Assembly: GCA_015039465.1 (NCBI GenBank) | Contig: MU129986.1 | Location: forward strand, 1-64,000 | Source: Phlegmacium glaucopus | Taxonomy: Eukaryota > Basidiomycota > Agaricomycetes > Agaricales > Cortinariaceae | Length of the DNA: 64,000 nt | Direction of reading: 5' to 3' | Part shown: in pieces, positions 13,014-24,123 of the stretch | How the letters are laid out: the number at the start of each line of letters is the position of its first letter | Numbering within the stretch: position 1 is the first letter of the stretch | Notes under the pieces: model-generated | The model's input: the letters and a program-made list of their open reading frames with translations, nothing else | What the model was told of the DNA's origin: nothing | Databases searched by the model: none | Translations under genes and position numbers: made by a program

Positions 13014-13284
13014 AAAAATCTTTCGGATTCTGGTCGCCAACTGGTCGCCCTAAGTCTTGAAGGTGCTATGGTCTCCTCAAACAGTGTTTACGACGCTGGC
13101 TTCAAGCCCATAGTAAGTATATATTCATTTACCCCAATTACAGTATGTTAATCATATGCGACGATAATAGGTATATTTAAAGCAGGCCCTGCTCTCAACA
13201 GTGCCTTCATCCCAAGCGCTTAAACCAGCATACCATGTTTTGTTGTAGAAGTTCTTTGGGAGATTCGGTATCGCCTTTCAAATG

Positions 13285-15621
13285 CTAGTAGTTGCTGCTG
13301 CAATTCTTTGTCGTTCTCGAGGAGGGTTACCTGGCCTGTTATTTCTGTAAGTGTTAGTCCGCTTCCTGTCTTAATCTATCATCTGAAGATACGGTATTAG
13401 CTCCCTGTTTTGCCACTCCCTGGCCCTGATATAGTATGGGGGGCCTAAACCCTTCTTGACCACTTTCGTCAGAACTCATGCCCTTGCAACGTACGAGTTG
13501 GGTAGCCTTGTACAGGAAATCCCAGACTGGGTCCATCCTTCCATCCTTGCCTTCTCTATTGTCCTTAGCGATATCCAAGTGATCTGCAAAAAGCTGTATC
13601 CGAGATGTGAGCTCAATATTCCTAAATGTTGAAACTTAACTTACACCATTTCGTCTAGTGTCCTTCCTCCGCATTCCTCTCTCCAACCTTTTGAGCTCTT
13701 TTACTTGTTGTTCATGCTGCACAGTGTCCTCCCCATCCTTGAGCTTCCATTTATTGTATTCCCGCTTCAGACTGTAAAAACACTGCACGAATAATTCATA
13801 GAGGAGCGGTTTGTCAGCTTCCCCAATTTTGTGGTCCCTCGTAAGCTGACCAATGAATTGCTCAGCCAAGTCGATATTCCATGCATGCAATGCCGAAACG
13901 TTGAAAGACAGGCACATGGGCTTCAGTACCGGGCCTGGTCCTCTTTCTTCAGCAAAGTCCTCAATCTCTTTCTTGGACGGCGGCGTCTTCAAGACAATAC
14001 TCCTGTCGTTCTTAATCTCAAGGAGGGTATTCATTTCCTTACAACACATCGCCTAATGAAATCATCAGTTCATTGGTGCCTTTGATCAAAGAATTGCATT
14101 ACCCCCAATTTTTTTCGGCTGGTCCCACTTTCTCGAACTGTTGGCTGCCTGATCTTCCTGGATTTGATCTTTCTCCTCCTTTTCTGTGTCGATAAAATAT
14201 CTTTGTGTCTGATCACACCCAAGACTGTCTGAGTGAGCACCACCAAAGCATCGTGGGGCAAGTTTAAGGGATTGGGGATTGTGTTGATGGCGTGTGGCGG
14301 GCTGTCGGATTCAGAACTGCTATCTGTATCTGGCGGTACCTGTGAGGGTTTTACTTGCAGACGAGGACCTCCACCCCCTTTTGGCTTCGAAAATTTATAC
14401 GGAGGTGGCACCGATGATGACCCAGAGGGTTTTATATTGCTCGAAACCTCGTCTGATTTGCTTTCGGTATCGCTACTCACAATCACAACATCCTTTACCC
14501 GCCCAGCTTCCCCTTCCCCCTCCCCCTTGTCCGACTCACTCATGGTGTCGCTGTTACTGTCCTCAACCTCCCGAGCCCTCCCCTTCCTCTTTTGCATAAC
14601 CTTCTTCTGTATTCTCTTTCCCCCTCCCTTATATGCTTCGCTATCAGCCATGTATATGTCCTCTTTTTATCCTCGGTTGGCCTGCTGAATGGAAGACTAG
14701 GGGGAAGAGACAGGGCAGAATGAGGGTTTGTGTCCTGGGAGAGGGCTGGTGGTCGTTCACTTGGGACTTGGGATGATTGTTCCACTGGTTTCTCTGGTTC
14801 CTCTGATTTCTTCGTCTCCTTCACCCTTTCAAGAAGTGCATCCTTTGTTTCTAACTCCTTAGTTATGTGATCCACCTTTCCTATCAACAACTCCATGTTC
14901 TTCCTATAAGACTCCAACTGCAAATGACAAACATGTTATTTCCCCTCCATATCATCAGTAATTGATCACTTGCCTCATTTCTGAGTGACTCAATCAACAT
15001 GTCCTTCTCTTGGATAGCGATTCTTGACATTAGGATGTCCTGTGGGATGAGTCTTGCTTTGTCTGTTTGTGTGGTGGTTGCACCGACATCGGTGTCTAGA
15101 TTGTACCGTCATTTTGCTCTCCTTTTTTGCATGTCCAATTGTGGTGTCGGGCTCTGGGACTGGTTGCGCTGGGCTTCCGCCTGTGTCTTTGGGGGCTTTG
15201 GTGCCATTGCGGGAACGGCTAAAGTGTTGGGCTCCATCAGTTTCTCAAGTGGGCCAGTGCTAACCAAGAGAGGATCTGGGATCAGCCCAATGGTTACAGT
15301 GTCAACTTCCATCAGGTTTTCAGGTGAGCCAGTGCTAGGTATGAGATGGCCTGGGACCTGTCCAGTGGTCTTGACATTGAACCCTATCGGCTTCGGAATC
15401 TCCATAAATCATGAGTATGGTATTGTACTTAACTAATCATTGATCCTTACTTTTGATCGCACTGGCTTTTGGCTGTCGTGATCCTTGTCTGATGCAGGCT
15501 GGATAGGGTATGGCGAAGCACAAGATTGGCGAGGAGATTCCATCGTATCAGAGGTGACAGGCTGCATCTCAACATTGTCTTGGGCAGATTCCTTAGTAGT
15601 ATTCCAGAAATTTGAGAACAT
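13285..15621 (-). CDS. multi-exon TE-companion-type hypothetical protein, coiled-coil and acidic
   Basis: Exons inferred on the minus strand: start MFSNFW at 15621, then a Pro/Ser-rich exon (15405-15109), a coiled-coil exon with an IQEKDMLIESL segment continued after 14918 by LESYRKNMELLIGK, a Ser/Asp/Glu-rich basic exon (14651-14070), a helical exon (14049-13636) and a last part with GMSSDES (13578-13354), possibly extended to a NRPGNPPRER segment near 13300. In my recollection, proteins with an F..GP, W N..A..F, GMSSDE and GNPPR layout accompany transposase genes in mushroom genomes; this was not searched. The intron at 14918-14973 has a GC-AG border (GAG|GCAAGT). Exon joins near 15.1 kb and the 3' end are uncertain, and the gene may be decayed. 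Confidence 0.5.
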
Positions 15622-15928
15622 AGTTTATTTGAGTGGTCATCAACGCAGTTAGTTATATATCCTTATAAACAAAAAGTATTGTTCTGCAGCGCTTCAGGTA
15701 ATGCAAAACTGATAAGGGGCATTGTCACATAGCAACACAGTCACATTTATTGTTGGTCACCTTAGGCAGGTTGAATGGATTGAATGGTACTAACCGCAAG
15801 CTACCAATGCAATATAGAACTTCATTTTGATAAAGATATCAGGCAAAAGAAAGAATACTGTGCTTCATAGAAATGCAGATTATTATTGTGATGCCTCAAC
15901 AATATGAGAGGTACTATGCTCAATCAAA
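15622..15928. other. spacer, nothing recognised
   Basis: AT-rich sequence lies between a minus-strand gene start and a plus-strand frame. It could hold promoters for both. No repeat or RNA gene is visible. Confidence 0.5.
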
Positions 15929-16490
15929 ATGTCAAAGATGGATGGGTTGAATAGTACTGCCCAGGCAAAAGAAAGAACACTGAGCTTCATAAAAAATGGA
16001 TACATAAATTATGGAGGAAGGAGGTACTTTGCTCAATTGAAAATGCCACGTAAAACTCCTATTCTCCACTCAAAGAGGGTGAGCTCATTATATTCAGTTA
16101 TGGAACCACCTACTCATCTAACCTAACCAGGTCACCTACTACACACTCATGGGAAGATTGTACCAATATGACAAGGGAAAGCCATTCTTCTTCAAAATTA
16201 TCACCCAGGATGATCAGCAGGCAAAGCTTGAACAGGCTGGTGGTGCATTCCGGGAGAATGGACGTATCTATTATTTCAGGGTAGCTGTCCTTGAAGGTTC
16301 AAAGCGTCATGAATTTCAGCTTTCATGCAAGGGAGGCTCTGCTTTACCAACTAACCAGACATTGCAACAGATTGGGAAAGCCTGGAGAGGAGACATTTTT
16401 GTTATGCATATTGGAAAGCGTGATCCACAGGATCTTGTGAATATGGGTGGTTGTGATGCTCGACAAGTCGACTTCGCAGTCAAGAAGTGA
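15929..16490 (+). CDS. small hypothetical protein, unknown function
   Basis: Two plus-strand frames lie close together: 15929-16126 and 16149-16490. The second (113 aa, starts MGRLYQYDKGKPFF) has a compact composition with LQQIGKAWRGDIFVMHIGKR and ends FAVKK. I have an impression of similar short proteins in mushroom genomes (a GKAWRGD..VM..GK block), but no function is known to me. A GTGAGT donor overlaps the stop at 16487, so a short further exon is possible. Whether the two frames form one gene is unclear. Confidence 0.4.
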
Positions 16491-16938
16491 GTCAATAACT
16501 TTTTTAAATCTGATGAGGGGCTCATCAACACAGATTTCTTTCAGAAACTGAGCAAAATTCAATTCTCGGAGCTCCTTGTGAATTTTACTTCCGTCGATGG
16601 TGATCTTTCTGTAGTGAATATACCCTGGAAATCAAAAAAAAAGTTGAATTTTGAATCTAATGACATATATAGTAAGTCGAAAGCTGAGAAATGAAGTAGC
16701 TTGGAATATCAGATAACATTTGAGGCGGAGGGCTAGCGAAAACTTGAAGATAATGAGTCACGCTCTCAAAGACAGGTTGCCGCAGCCTAAAACAAGTCAG
16801 CATACACACCATGGAACCGTTTATGGATGAAGAGTTGGAAAATGAGAGAGACGAAGGATAAGGATGGGTTTGTGTGGCAAAAAAAACTTGGATTTCTTTT
16901 AGAATTATCCGATGGTTGATCAATTGTTCCGAAGATAT

Positions 16939-16963
16939 TGTAATATGGGGCAACCATATTACA
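16939..16963. repeat. constant-core palindrome, arm TGTAATAT
   Basis: Perfect arms TGTAATAT / ATATTACA flank the core GGGGCAACC. This is the paralogue of 23894-23920; arm position 7 differs between the two copies, but remains paired in each (G:C here, A:T there). Confidence 0.9.
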
Positions 16964-16987
16964 GTTGATGTTCGAGGCAGTCACCAA

Positions 16988-17013
16988 TGTGAACTGGGGC
17001 AACCCAGCTCACA
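16988..17013. repeat. constant-core palindrome, arm TGTGAACT
   Basis: Arms TGTGAACT and AGCTCACA (one mismatch, one extra C) flank GGGGCAACC. This is the paralogue of 23944-23968. Confidence 0.7.
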
Positions 17014-17505
17014 GCGATGATAAAAGACGATGAGTGAGATGACGTCATGACGAGTGAGTTATGTGTCACTTAGGCATCACATCTCGCTTAGTCACATCAC
17101 ATTTTTTCTACTAATGTCACACAATCACTGCCCCTTCTCAACTCCCAATGGTGCTGGTTGCCCCAGTATAATTGTCCAATCTCAAACACAATGTTCCGTG
17201 GTTGCCCTATAGAACGCCATTTAGCAAACTCCCAAACATTCAACTTGCACTCCACCTTGAATGATGTTCTGTGGTTGCCCTATTGATCACCGGTTTATCA
17301 TGTTCTTGTTCCTGCTCGAACTAACCCTGGCCAATGTCAGTTTATGCAAAAAACTGCTTGACTCGAATGATTTCAACACCCTCAGTTGCTTGGTCCTCCT
17401 TAGCTCTAATCACCCTTCACACCTTGGCATCGCTTGTTGCTTACAATACCCCACCCCACCACTAATGTCACACACTCACATCGTTCACTTTCAACCCCCA
17501 CTTCC

Positions 17506-17530
17506 ATTGTGCTGGTTGCCCTAGCACAAT
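17506..17530. repeat. constant-core palindrome, arm ATTGTGCT
   Basis: Perfect arms ATTGTGCT / AGCACAAT flank GGTTGCCCT. Looser copies with the same core occur at 17148-17172, 17203-17221, 17266-17290 and 17560-17580. Confidence 0.85.
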
Positions 17531-17684
17531 AGGCCTTATCTGGACTTGAACGGTGTTGTCTGTGGTTGCCCTACACATCTCCAACGATGTTCTATACATC
17601 TGATATCCTATCCAGTTGTCTTAGACATAGCCCGGGTTGCAATCTGACAAGGTGAATTTAGTGATGTTATATTTGAGTGGTTAA

Positions 17685-18352
17685 TTAATGCACCTTCTCA
17701 ATATTTTTAGCTGTAGATGCTGCCACCAAACAATGTGATGCTTTGGAAGTATACTTCAAGTGCAGTTTGAGCATATCACGTGTCAGCCAATCTTTCTCAT
17801 AGTCTTTCAAAAGAGGATATTCTTTGCTGACCTTGGTGATAATTATAAGGGTAAGTCTTAACATCTGACAAATGCCTAGAAAACTGACAGCATTGCAGAT
17901 ATGTTTAATTGTCTTCTTATCCTGTGAATGGAAACTCTTTGTAGTGTTTAACTTCATTTTCGCTAGTTTGTGTACTAGAACCTGTAAGTTTTGTCAGAAT
18001 GGTTCACAACACCCCCCGAAAGACTTACTATGATGCTTTCATAGGTCCTATCATTCCAATCCAGCTTTTCTTGTAGATTATATCCACCAGACTGTGGACG
18101 ACCTGCCTCTCCCTGCGGTTTCAGGATCTTCTTGTTCACTTCTCCATCTTCCTCAGACTCATCGCTTTCGTCTGACAGAGACAACAGAGGACTCTCCATG
18201 TTCATGTCGTTTTCAAAGGCCACAGAAGTGCCTTGTGGTATTTCAGTCTCTATTGGTGTAGCACCACGTGGAGGCATAACATGTCTTTTGGGGGTAGGGG
18301 CGCGCTTGGGTGTGGTCTCTGAGACCACATCTATGTTGTTTCTGAAAGCCAC
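17685..18352 (-). CDS. hypothetical protein, TE-neighbour type
   Basis: Two exons join cleanly: an N-terminal acidic part (from M at 18352; SDESDESEEDGE) running into YNLQEKLDWNDRTYESII, a GTAAGT...TTACAG intron just above 17995, then VLVHKLAKMKL, a hydrophobic helix, and YEKDWLTRDMLKLHLKYTS before the stop at 17685. The upstream start may lie further right (to about 18510). A YEKDW..RDMLK block is familiar to me from uncharacterised mushroom proteins near transposons. The function is unknown. Confidence 0.5.
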
Positions 18353-18509
18353 AGAAGTGTCTGTATACCTTCATTTCCCTTTTGGGGTAGCACCTTGTTG
18401 AGGTGTAGCTTGTCTTTTTGAGGTTGAGGAACGCTTCCCCAGAGTCTCGATTTCAGGTGATGGCGAGCGCTCATGTTGTTGGAGGATGGTGATGGAAGGA
18501 AATTCCATC

Positions 18510-20360
18510 CGTTATAAATCGTTGTTGTTGTTGTATATAAACACCAACCAGAGAGCAGTGGACCAGACCTTAGGTCAAGAGACTCCCTGTTGTTCGTTTA
18601 GGGAAGGTATAACCTTGACTTTTAACACACAGAGGTAAGGGGAAGGAATAGAGAAGAGAAGGAGGAGGATGAAGGTCTTGGAAGATGAATGAGGTATAAG
18701 ATGAGGATGAGGATGAGCAAGAGAGAGTCTTCAGTAAGACTATAGCGGTTGAGGGATAGGGGATAGATTGACAGTAAGGGAGGAAGTAACTGGACATGTC
18801 CACGGAGATGATGAAAGTGTGGGGGTAACAATGAATGTGAACCGAACTACCTATCCTGGTACAAAAGAGCAGTATTCATACACCTAAGGGCATAGCAGGA
18901 CATGTAAAACAATAAAAAGAAACAAAGTACGCGCCGTCAAAGGAAGAAAGATAAAGTAGTAGGACAGCTGCGAGAAGAAAAGAACAATGTGAAAAGAAAA
19001 GTTGAACATATAAAAAAATTGCTGTAAAGTGTAAAAGACCGAGAGAAAAGAAAAGAAGGCAGATGAAAATAGTCCAATAGAAAAAAAATATCGACCCCAT
19101 AGGCGTGAGGTCAGGTCAAAAATGTGAAACGTGCCTGTAGTCAACACATTGAAAGGCGCAGCCTTGTCTCATTCCGTAGAAAACACTACTTGCCCATGAT
19201 CCCATGTCGCGCAGCCTTGATAACACTTGACACACTACGAGAATAATACTCTGCTGCTGATTCATCTGCAATTCCTGCTTAGTCGGGATCCTCCTGGACT
19301 TCCTAAATTGTCATAAAGAGGGTGGGAAGGCTTCAGGTACCGCGTGAATGATGGTTTTGGCAGTGAATGATAAGATAAAAGGTAAATGAGTGAGGATAGG
19401 GGACTGAGTGAGATCCAGGAGCGAGGTATGGCAAGATAGATAGCTGAAGCGAAGACTTGTGGGTCCATAGCCACAACAACGATGACAAAGCCTTTGACAT
19501 AATGGGAGATGTGGCTGATGCGTCCATAAACGGGCCGTGCTTGAAATAATGGGCCAAAGCATACGATCAAACGCGAGCCGATGACCAATGCGAATAATAG
19601 ACTGATAGCTTTGATGTAACACTAGCCAATGCCCAGCGAATCGTAGCTGATGGTAGTTGTTACTGGCCGGGAGACGGTGTGATGAAAGCAGTGAATGAAA
19701 TGACAACATAGTGGAAGACATTGAGGATATGATGAGTGATGAGGATGTTGTCGTTGAACGAATGGTTTTGTTGACCAGGAACGCGATTCAGGGCCGCTTC
19801 CAAAATAGGTAAGCAAATTCAAAGTCCGCTTATTTTCATGATGGCGACTTTTAAGCTTTCTTCTCACGCTACCAATCAGTATTGGTGCGCGACACAGTGC
19901 TGTGACGATTGGAGGTGGGGGGAAGGTTTTCGGTGTGAAAACAAGCCTTGCTGTTATGAGAGGTTGGTGTCTCTCTATCTGAGCATCCATTGTGTTTTGT
20001 AGAATGAAACAAGTTTTATTCAAATTTATATACTACAACTGCGTCTTGAAAGTACCTGCTGCCTTGTATTCATGTCCTTGTACTGTACACACATGAAATA
20101 AATCATATTTGAATCTATATAGTGCGACAAAGTACCAGCCACATTGTATTCTTGTTGCCAAGGCTTTGTTAGCCATGCACACTTGGTGCCAATAATGGAA
20201 ATGCCCCCAGCGGGCGTTGGACACTCAGATCGCTATCAGAGTTGTCAATTTTTGTACACAAATACAATTAGATTTGACAATACGAGCTACAATATGAGCT
20301 ACAATATGAGCTACAATACGAGCTAACACAATTAGATACCAAAAGATAAATAATGTTGGA
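18510..20360. other. spacer with purine-rich tract, no gene supported
   Basis: The stretch holds a plus-strand purine-rich tract (about 18632-18730, AGAGGAAG/GATGAG repeats) and several overlapping minus-strand frames of Ser/Leu/Phe-rich low complexity, none with a recognisable motif. Positions 20277-20324 are four tandem 12-bp units, ACAATAYGAGCT. Confidence 0.5.
20277..20324. repeat. 4 x 12-bp tandem repeat ACAATAYGAGCT
   Basis: Four exact-length units differ only at one C/T position (C, T, T, C). The unit is divisible by three, so any frame through it gives a four-residue periodic peptide; this is not evidence for coding. Confidence 0.9.
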
Positions 20361-20401
20361 GCATGAAATCTAGTTGTTACCTATATCTACGAAACACCTC
20401 A

Positions 20402-21922
20402 ACAACTGTCAACTGCATAAACATGTTCACCAACTTGCTAATCGAGGCCTTTAAGCTTCTTACTGGCACCTTCGGCTCTGGAGGAGAGGTATGTTGTTAT
20501 ATTTCTGGTGCAATGATCATGGGTTCAAACTTGGGACTAGAAATATATACGGTATACCAAGTTCAATGGGACAAAAGGTCCAATAAACTGTCTGTCATTC
20601 AATCATAATGGGGAGCTCCTGGCGAGTGGTGGCGACAATGAGACCATCCGAATTTGGGATATACCAACAAGAAAATGTCGCCAGATTATCGAAGATCACG
20701 GGAAAAGATGGGGCCAGATAACCTGTCTTGTGTGGCTTGGAGGACAAAGCAATGAGGACCTGCAGCCAATTGCTTTTGGCACTGGTCATGGCCTAGTTGT
20801 CATATACCGACACTCTAGAATAGATGTGAGTGCACTCGTTATACAAAGAAACCAAGGATTGACCTGACTCTTCTAGACCCCAATGCTCGAATTAGCCAGC
20901 ACCCGAGCATTTGAACCAAGTGACCCTGTCGAAGCTATAGCCTTTGATTCAACCCAATCACGTCTGGCAGTTTCTAGTCACCACGGCCATATCACACTCT
21001 ACGAGTTGGGAAAACATGGTAAGTAACTTGTATCTTATTAACAACATGAGATTACGTTACTTGGGTAACCAGGAACAATGATAATGTTATGGAGGAACAC
21101 CGTCAATGCCGATAAGAAGGTTTCTATCGCGCATGCTATCAAATTCTACGAGGACTATGAAAAAATATTAATTTTTGTGTTAGAAGTGGGAGAGATGTGA
21201 GTTGTACTTACACTACGGATTGACACCTAATTGATATAACTTAGGATATGTCGTGATGTTGAATCTGGGAAAGAAGACTGGCGGAAGTTACTGAAGTCTG
21301 GCATGTGAGTCATTCAGCTCAGAAACTAGACTCCAGTCATATGAATAACCATACTCTAGTGGTCATGCGAGCATCTGCTCCCGGGAGAAACTGTTATTAG
21401 TTGATAATCTTTCAAAAGGATTTGATCTCTATGACTTACCACGATTATCACCATCTTATACATTTGTGATCCCGACAAAGAAAAGATGCATCAAAGTTGG
21501 GGTCTTTGCTGAAGATTCTTCCATTGTTGCATGCAGAAGTGATCATGGAAAAATATACATTTTTTCAACAGCATCGCCTATCCCTGTGCAGATTATAAGA
21601 CAAGCGGGTCATTCGACTGCTATACAGGCACTCAATGTAAGATTCACAATTAATAGTCATTCAGGGAACCTTACCAAGGCCATAGACCGTGACTACTACA
21701 GACACCCACTTCATTGCAAGTGGAAGTTCAGCTGCATCATCGGAAATCATTATTTGGGAAAAAAAGGTGAGGAGACGTCGTAAACTGGAGATAATGACTA
21801 ACTGAGTACAGGTTAAGAGGGCTAACGTTTCTGCAGAAGAAGGCCAGACATTGAACAGAATTGGAGTGTCAGTAAACATTCTTATCCTGCTCGTCTTGAT
21901 GATGTCGACCTGGAATTTTTAG
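20402..21922 (+). CDS. WD40-repeat protein, mushroom-type, possibly with C-terminal hydrophobic anchor
   Basis: Clear exons start at GPINCLSFNHNGELLASGG (about 20579) and run through TIRIWD, WGQITCLVWLGG and VIYRHSRID; then from 20877 TPMLELAS...SSHHGHITLYELG, the exon starting at about 21072, ICRDVES, ICSREKLLLVDN, an exon with DDSS-like repeats ending at AIQALN, a THFIASGSSAAS exon and a final exon ending in an ILILLVLMM segment and TAG at 21920. These are beta-propeller blades plus a short hydrophobic tail. Introns have GT-AG borders. The first exon upstream of 20579 is unclear: ATG at 20519 is one base out of frame with the first blade, so the 5' end may be broken. The tandem copy at 22.5 kb reads TGG where this copy has TAG. 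Confidence 0.65.
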
Positions 21923-22028
21923 ACGCCATTCCTCTTCCAGGTATGTGTAAAGTTCTCCGTGTAGCTTGGAATATCAGATAACATTTGAAAACAGACGGCT
22001 AGCAAAAACTTGAAGATGATGAGTTGCG
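20876..22028 (+). repeat. direct duplication, unit 1 (about 1150 bp)
   Basis: The unit matches 22545-23697 at an offset of 1669 bp with a few percent substitutions and almost no indels. It begins exactly at the AG of an intron acceptor and covers most WD40 exons plus about 100 bp of the 3' flank. Confidence 0.9.
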
Positions 22029-22540
22029 CTGATAGGACCCAGGAGACGTCTAGGGATGTAAACACACCATTTTTGCGGTTTCACAACCTTTGCAGTATAC
22101 TCGCGGATGCTCACATATCGTTGCGGATACTTGCAGATCATTGCAGGTCATTGCAGGTCATTGCAGATCATTGCAGATCATTGCAGGTCATCGCAGATCA
22201 TTGCACATACTCGCAGATCATCGCAGAATACTTGCAGATCATCGCAGATACTTGCAGTCATCACCAACATTCGCATTATCATTCGCAGTTGCCAGCTGTT
22301 CTTGCAATCTTTAAACACGACTCCAACAAAGGTCACTCAGGTGACTGTATTACTCATCACCTTTATTTTTATCTTGTCTCCTTTATTTGGCTCTTATCTC
22401 CTATGTTTCATTCCCAAAATACCAGACCCATGTGACTCCGCTTTAACCCACATTTTACATTCCTGTTTCACCTTTCCGCACTTAGCTATTGCTAGTTACT
22501 ATATTATTAGCAGTAGCAAGTAGGGTAAAGGAGGAGACGT
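22029..22540. other. insert between the WD40 copies, with minisatellite
   Basis: The interval between the direct duplicates contains a 10-bp-period minisatellite (22120-22262) and a T-rich tail with no gene. The long frames here (CRSLQVIADH-type peptides in all three frames) are products of the repeat. Confidence 0.75.
22120..22262. repeat. minisatellite, 10-bp unit TYGCAGATCA
   Basis: There are about a dozen units of TTGCAGATCA, TTGCAGGTCA or TCGCAGATCA, with two 11-12 bp variants at CGCAGAATACT and CGCAGATACT. Related TTGCGGATACT units lie just upstream. The period of ten makes all three frames open and similar. Confidence 0.9.
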
Positions 22541-22544
22541 ACTA

Positions 22545-23697
22545 GACCCCAATGCTCGAATTAGCCAGCACCCGAGCATTTGAACCAAGTGACCCTGTCG
22601 AAGCTATAGCCTTTGATTCAACCCAATCACGTCTGGTGGTTTCTAGTCACCACGGCCATATCACACTCTACGAGTTGGGAGAACATGGTAAGTAGCTTGT
22701 ATTCTATTAACAACATGAGATTATGTTACTTGGGTAACCAGGAACAATGATAATGTTATGGAGGAACACCGTCAATGCCGATAAGAAGGTTTCTATCACG
22801 CATGCTATCAAATTCTACGAGGACTATGAAAAAATATTAATTTTTGTGTTAGAAGCGGGAGAGATGTGAGTTGTACTTACACTACAAATTGACACCTAAT
22901 TGATATAACTTAGGATATGTTGTGATGTTGAATCTGGGAAAGAAGACTGGCAGAAGTTACTGAAGTCTGGCATGTGAGTCATTCAGTTCAGAAACTAGAC
23001 TCCAGTCATATGAATAACCATACTCTAGTGGTCATGCGAGCATCTGCTCCCGGGAGAAACTGTTATTAGTTGATAATCTTTCAAAAGGATTTGATCTCTA
23101 TGACTTACCACAATCATCACCATCTTATACATTTGCGATCCCGACAAAGAAAAGATGCATCAAAGTTGGGGTCTTTGCTGAAGATTCTTCCATTGTTGCA
23201 TGCGGAAGTGATCATGGAAAAATATACATTTTTTCAACAGCATTGCCTATCCCTTTGCAGATTATAAGACAAGCGGGTCATTTGACTGCTATACAGGCAC
23301 TCAATGTAAGATTCACAATTAATAGTCATTCAGGGAACCTTACCAAGGCCATAGACCGTGACTACTACAGACACCCACTTCATTGCAAGTGGAAGTTCAG
23401 CTGTATCATCGGAAATCATTATTTGGGAAAAAAAGGTGAGGAGACGTCGTAAACTGGAGATAATGACTAACTGAGTACAGGTTAAGAGGGCTAACGTTTC
23501 TGCAGAAGAAGGCCAGACGTTGAACAGAATTGGAATGTCAGTAAACATTCTTATCCTGCTCGTCTTGATGATGTTGACCTGGAATTTTTGGACGCCATTC
23601 CTCTTCCAGGTATGTGTAAAGTTCTCCATGTAGCTTGGAATATCGGATAACATTTGAAAACAGACGGCTAGCGAAAACTTGAAGATGATGGGTCACA
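22545..23697 (+). pseudogene. 5'-truncated tandem copy of the WD40-repeat gene
   Basis: This is the second unit of the direct duplication. It starts at the exon TPMLELAS and lacks the upstream exons with the first WD blade, and no new start exon is visible. The exons remain open and the splice sites are kept. The terminal exon reads through the position of the first copy's stop (TGG at about 23589). It is most likely a pseudogene or a source of a partial transcript. Confidence 0.75.
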
Positions 23698-23893
23698 CTC
23701 TCGAAAACAGGTTGCCGCAGCCTGAAATTAAGTCGGCGTACACAGCATGGAACCCATTTATGGATGAGGAGGAGTTGGAAGATGAGAGAGAGACGAAGGA
23801 CAAGGATGGGTTTGTGTGGCAAAAAAGCTTGGATTTCCTTTAGAATTATCAGATGGTTGGTCAATTGTTCCGAGTATTTTGAATAAGACACTA

Positions 23894-23920
23894 CTATAAT
23901 ATGGGGCAACCATATTATAG
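23894..23920. repeat. constant-core palindrome, arm CTATAATAT
   Basis: Perfect 9-bp arms CTATAATAT / ATATTATAG flank the core GGGGCAACC. It is the paralogue of 16939-16963. Confidence 0.9.
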
Positions 23921-23943
23921 TTGACGTTCGAGGCAGTCATCAA

Positions 23944-23968
23944 TGTAAACTGGGGCAACCAGCTCACA
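23944..23968. repeat. constant-core palindrome, arm TGTAAACT
   Basis: Arms TGTAAACT and AGCTCACA (two mismatches) flank GGGGCAACC. It is the paralogue of 16988-17013. Confidence 0.65.
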
Positions 23969-24080
23969 GCGATGATGAAAGTCAATGAGTTAGTATGTGA
24001 CATCTCGCTTAGTCACATCTTTTTTTTTTTACTAATGTCACACAATCACCGTTCCTTCTCAACTCCCACTCCCACTCCCG

Positions 24081-24105
24081 ATTGTGCTGGTTGCCCCAGT
24101 ACAAT
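24081..24105. repeat. constant-core palindrome, arm ATTGTGCT
   Basis: Arms ATTGTGCT and AGTACAAT (one mismatch) flank GGTTGCCCC. The paralogous site at 17148 has lost more pairing. Confidence 0.8.
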
Positions 24106-24123
24106 TGTCCGATTTCAAACGAT

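Larger units (their letters stand above)
12298..13284. other. spacer carrying five constant-core palindromes
   Basis: There is no gene. The stretch contains simple CTTGTCGTCTGTGTTA-type short repeats (12470-12545), TTGCTTCCCTCCA repeats (12776-12812) and five small palindromes listed separately (12576-13013). It lies between the 5' end of the CACTA-type transposase gene and the 3' end of the next gene. Confidence 0.6.
16690..17470. repeat. diverged, internally deleted copy of the 23.63-24.66 kb segment
   Basis: From GTAGCTTGGAATATCAG (about 16697) the sequence follows 23631 onward: WD40-gene 3' flank, the palindromes, then the 5' part of the 24-kb hypothetical gene (ATTTCAACACCCTCAG at about 17372 against 24356). 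About 220 bp present at 24380-24595 is missing here, and the alignment resumes at CTAATCACCC. No coding function is expected. Confidence 0.75.

Noticed and set aside
16488..16680. TGA readthrough (selenocysteine or recoding) after FAVKK, because an open frame continues
   Set aside because: A GTGAGT donor overlaps the stop, the continuing frame has no conserved features, and fungi generally lack selenocysteine.
18570..19147. Minus-strand frames rich in Ser, Leu and Phe resembling membrane proteins
   Set aside because: They come from a purine-rich tract read in antisense; no start context, splice or family support.
22010..22523. Three overlapping frames of 74-141 codons with repeated CRSLQ/ADHCR peptides
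   Set aside because: All three frames are open only because the 10-bp minisatellite lacks stops; the peptides are the same repeat read in different phases.
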